Origin: Saprospiraceae bacterium
GTDB taxonomy: Bacteria; Bacteroidota; Bacteroidia; Chitinophagales; Saprospiraceae
Direction: 5' to 3'
DNA length: 6,722 nt
Assembly (NCBI GenBank): GCA_027009605.1
Contig: JALVCY010000669.1
Coordinates: forward strand, 1 to 6,722
Both the position numbers and the translations under genes were made by a program. Below are positions 4,690 to 6,722 of this stretch, piece after piece. Under the pieces are notes generated by a model. It was not told the DNA's origin, did not search any database, and saw only the letters and a list, made by a program, of their open reading frames with translations. The first letter of the stretch is position 1; each line of letters opens with the position of its first letter.

Positions 4690-5664
4690 ATGGGAAATAT
4701 GGTGTTTTTGGATTTTGAGAAGCCTTTGGAAAGGTTGTTTGAGCAGATGGAAAAGCTGGAAGAAGTGAGTGCGAAAGGAGATGTGGATATGTCGGATACC
4801 GTCAAAGAATTGAAGGGGAAGATAAAAAAGACCCAAAAAGAAATTTACAGTAATTTGACTCCGTGGCAAAAAGTCCAATTGTCTCGACATCCACAGCGGC
4901 CTTATTCGCTTTTCTATATCGACAGAATGTTTAAGAAATCTACCGAGTTACACGGAGATCGCCTGAATGGGGATGATCATTCGATGGTGGGTTTTTTGGC
5001 TAATTTTGACGGGCAGACAGTTGTTGTTATCGGTCAACAAAAAGGGGCTACCACCAAAGAGCGCCAGTTCCGAAATTTTGGAATGGCGAATCCTGAAGGG
5101 TATCGTAAAGCCTTGAGACTGATGAAGTTAGCTGAAAAATTTAATTTTCCGGTGATTACGTTAGTGGATACTCCGGGGGCTTCTTGTGGCTTAGAAGCCG
5201 AGGAGCATGGACAGGCTGCAGCCATCGCCCAAAACATGTTTGAAATGGCTCAATTGCGGGTGCCGATTGTCACTGTTATTATTGGAGAAGGAGCGTCCGG
5301 TGGGGCGATTGGTTTGGCTTTGGCGGATCGGGTATTTATGATGGAATATACTTGGTTTACGGTGATTTCACCGGAATCTTGTTCGTCTATTTTATGGCGC
5401 TCTTGGGAGCATAAAGAGACTGCTGCCGAGCTGTTGCGGTTGACTTCCGAAGATATGCTGGAATTTGGGTTGATTGATGGGGTTATCAAAGAGCCGATTG
5501 GAGGGGCACATTTTGCGCAAGCCGCCGCCGCAACTGCCGTTAAAAAAGCCATTAAAGATGCTTTGAGCCAGTTAACCGACATGGATCCGGATGAGCGGAT
5601 TGAAAAACGGATTGAAAAATACAGCAAAATGGGTCGTTTTATCGAAGCGGAGATTGAAAAGTAG
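4690..5664 (+). CDS. accA: Acetyl-CoA carboxylase carboxyltransferase subunit alpha (AccA)
   Basis: AccA pairs with AccD to form the carboxyltransferase that moves CO2 from carboxybiotin on AccB to acetyl-CoA, giving malonyl-CoA for fatty acid synthesis in the cytoplasm. At 324 residues it is close to the E. coli length (319). The N-terminus FLDFEKPL leads into a helical segment, then SNLTPWQKVQLSRHPQRP (54-71), ELHGDR, GQQKG, FGMANPEGYRKA, GEGASGGA (199-206) and SPESCSSILW (227-236), all typical. A second ATG at 4699 (MVFLDFEKPL) is an equally good start and may be the true one. One oddity: the normally conserved TPGAYPG reads TPGASCG (161-167), and the following EERGQ reads EEHGQ, while the glycines are kept. 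The frame is intact. The partner accD is not in the window. Confidence 0.96.
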   Translation: MGNMVFLDFEKPLERLFEQMEKLEEVSAKGDVDMSDTVKELKGKIKKTQKEIYSNLTPWQKVQLSRHPQRPYSLFYIDRMFKKSTELHGDRLNGDDHSMVGFLANFDGQTVVVIGQQKGATTKERQFRNFGMANPEGYRKALRLMKLAEKFNFPVITLVDTPGASCGLEAEEHGQAAAIAQNMFEMAQLRVPIVTVIIGEGASGGAIGLALADRVFMMEYTWFTVISPESCSSILWRSWEHKETAAELLRLTSEDMLEFGLIDGVIKEPIGGAHFAQAAAATAVKKAIKDALSQLTDMDPDERIEKRIEKYSKMGRFIEAEIEK

Positions 5665-5784
5665 TGACCAGCCCAAGCCTTCATCAAGAATAGGTTTTAC
5701 CCTAAAAAATACGTAACTATTTATGTACCCACTATTTTGGTCAAAAAATGCCCTTTTTGTGCCTGTTTTTGCTAAAATTTTCTC

Positions 5785-5800
5785 ACGCACGGCCGTGCGT
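5785..5800. repeat. Perfect 16-base palindrome in the accA-pssA spacer
   Basis: ACGCACGG/CCGTGCGT is a perfect palindrome in the middle of the 217-base spacer, followed by CCCTACG. It is strikingly GC-rich against A/T-rich surroundings. I recall the same sequence as part of a dispersed REP-like repeat in Bacteroidota (a longer form with GTAGGG on the left side, absent here), so this is probably a decayed copy. A protein-binding site is an alternative. Confidence 0.55.
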
Positions 5801-5881
5801 CCCTACGTCAACATACACAAAAATGCCTATTTTTTTGCCTTAAAATAGGAGCACCTAAACAGTTACAAAAAAAACGACCAA

Positions 5882-6577
5882 TTGAAAAAGCATATCCCTA
5901 ATTTTATCACGTCCATTAATGTGTTTTTTGGCTCATTGGCTATTCTTGCGGCGCTTCAAGACCGGCTAATTCTCGTGCTTTGGTGTGTAGGGATTGCTCT
6001 AGTGGCAGATTTTTTGGATGGGTTTGCTGCTCGACTTTTAGGGGTTTCCGGTCCGATGGGCAAGGAGCTGGATTCGTTGGCGGACATGGTTTCCTTTGGT
6101 TTGTTGCCCGGTGTGTTGGCTTATAAGTTGCTGCTTGCGCAAAATATAGGCGGGGGAGAGTTTTTTAAATGGGCGTTTTTTGGTTTTCTGATTGTTGTTT
6201 TTTCTGCGATACGGCTGGCCAAGTTTAATTTGGATACGCGCCAAACGGAAAACTTTATAGGCTTGGCGACACCAGCCAATACCATGTTTTTTTTGGGTTT
6301 GACTATTTTGCAGCAATATTCTGAAGGGTTTCGGGAATTTATGCCGGCCTATCCTTGGGTCTTGTTTATTGTTATTTTGGTGTTTTCTATTTTGTTGGTG
6401 AGCGAATTGCCGATGTTTAGTCTGAAGATAAAGGATTTTTCTTGGCAGAATAATAAATATCGTTATTTGCTAATAATTGGAGCGCTTATTTTGATTGGGA
6501 TTGCTCCTGTTTATTTTATGGCGGGGGTGATTGTTTGGTATTTGTTTTTGAGTTTGATTTATTCGGTGGAACGATAG
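5882..6577 (+). CDS. pssA: CDP-diacylglycerol-serine O-phosphatidyltransferase (PssA)
   Basis: This integral membrane enzyme joins L-serine to CDP-diacylglycerol, giving phosphatidylserine and CMP, the route to phosphatidylethanolamine. The 231-residue protein carries the complete CDP-alcohol phosphotransferase signature DG-x2-AR-x8-G-x3-D-x3-D: Asp46-Gly47, Ala50-Arg51, Gly60, Asp64, Asp68, plus Asp43. Downstream RLAKFNLDTRQ and FIGLATPAN (125-133) are typical of the PssA group rather than other family members. Hydrophobic segments at roughly 8-26, 29-44, 72-87, 95-112, 134-143, 159-174, 194-208 and 211-228 suggest 6-8 membrane helices. The start is TTG at 5882: no ATG or GTG exists in frame upstream before the TAG at 5846, the next Met (59) lies inside the active site, and MKKHIPNFIT is the usual family N-terminus. 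It lies 217 bases after accA, probably with its own promoter, which I could not identify. Confidence 0.96.
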   Translation: MKKHIPNFITSINVFFGSLAILAALQDRLILVLWCVGIALVADFLDGFAARLLGVSGPMGKELDSLADMVSFGLLPGVLAYKLLLAQNIGGGEFFKWAFFGFLIVVFSAIRLAKFNLDTRQTENFIGLATPANTMFFLGLTILQQYSEGFREFMPAYPWVLFIVILVFSILLVSELPMFSLKIKDFSWQNNKYRYLLIIGALILIGIAPVYFMAGVIVWYLFLSLIYSVER

Positions 6578-6622
6578 GCTGTTGGGCAAGGTTGATATGG
6601 TTGTGTCTTTGGTCTTTGGGGC

Positions 6623-6639
6623 GCGCCTGTGGCGCTTTT
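6623..6639 (+). terminator. Possible weak terminator after pssA
   Basis: GCGCC-TGT-GGCGC forms a perfect 5-bp stem with a 3-base loop, followed by four T. It lies 45 bases after the pssA stop codon in the right orientation. The short stem and short T tract make it a weak candidate. Confidence 0.35.
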
Positions 6640-6681
6640 GGTCTTTGGCTTCGGCAGTGGTTTGTTCTTGGCTTCATTTAT

Positions 6682-6718
6682 TTCATTATTCGGCATTGGT
6701 TATTCATCATTCGATATT
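6682..6718. repeat. Degenerate tandem repeat, 21-base period
   Basis: TTCATTATTCGGCATT (6682-6697) recurs with 3 changes as TTCATCATTCGATATT (6703-6718), a period of 21 bases, and the pattern may run past the window edge. It is non-coding and A/T-rich. I recall similar ATTC-based strings between genes in Bacteroidota. Confidence 0.45.
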
Positions 6719-6722
6719 CTGT

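Noticed and set aside
5250..5687. 145-codon minus-strand open frame opposite accA
   Set aside because: It is a shadow of accA; the plus-strand protein has the complete family motifs and the antisense product matches nothing recognisable.

Overview
The window reads as chromosomal DNA from a member of the Bacteroidota. Three things point there: promoters of the TTG / TAnnTTTG type, start regions that are A-rich with no clear Shine-Dalgarno sequence, and AccA, PssA, RfbC and RfbD proteins that resemble Bacteroidota versions as I remember them. The large uncharacterised gene in the middle reminds me of a protein seen in Saprospiraceae-like genomes, but that is a recollection and was not tested.

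Layout. 1-252 has no gene I can support and contains one short REP-like hairpin. 253-546 is a complete minus-strand tRNA operon: promoter, tRNA-Ser(GCU), tRNA-Pro(UGG), intrinsic terminator. 547-1218 is about 670 bases without a gene, filled with repeats: an alternating palindrome element, four short GTGTCGCCCC-type REP units, an inverted repeat carrying 8-base tandem units, and two decayed copies of the palindrome arm. 1219-2662 is a two-gene minus-strand unit, rfbC then rfbD, for the last two steps of dTDP-L-rhamnose synthesis. A 102-base divergent spacer separates it from a plus-strand gene (2765-4276) for an unrecognised, probably all-helical protein of 503 residues. That gene ends inside a second copy of the palindrome element (4270-4487). 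Next come accA (4690-5664), a 217-base spacer with a 16-base perfect palindrome, and pssA (5882-6577, TTG start). The last 145 bases hold a possible weak terminator and a degenerate 21-base-period repeat.

How the genes relate. rfbC and rfbD act consecutively in making the activated sugar for surface polysaccharide. accA (first committed step of fatty acid synthesis) and pssA (phosphatidylserine for phosphatidylethanolamine) both serve membrane lipid supply, though their spacing does not require a shared transcript. No mobile-element protein, defence system, CRISPR array or phage gene is visible. The genes are mostly ordinary housekeeping genes. The unusual content is the density of several unrelated palindromic repeat families in the spacers, and especially one family in which two kinds of hairpin alternate at about 93-base spacing and sit directly against gene stop codons.
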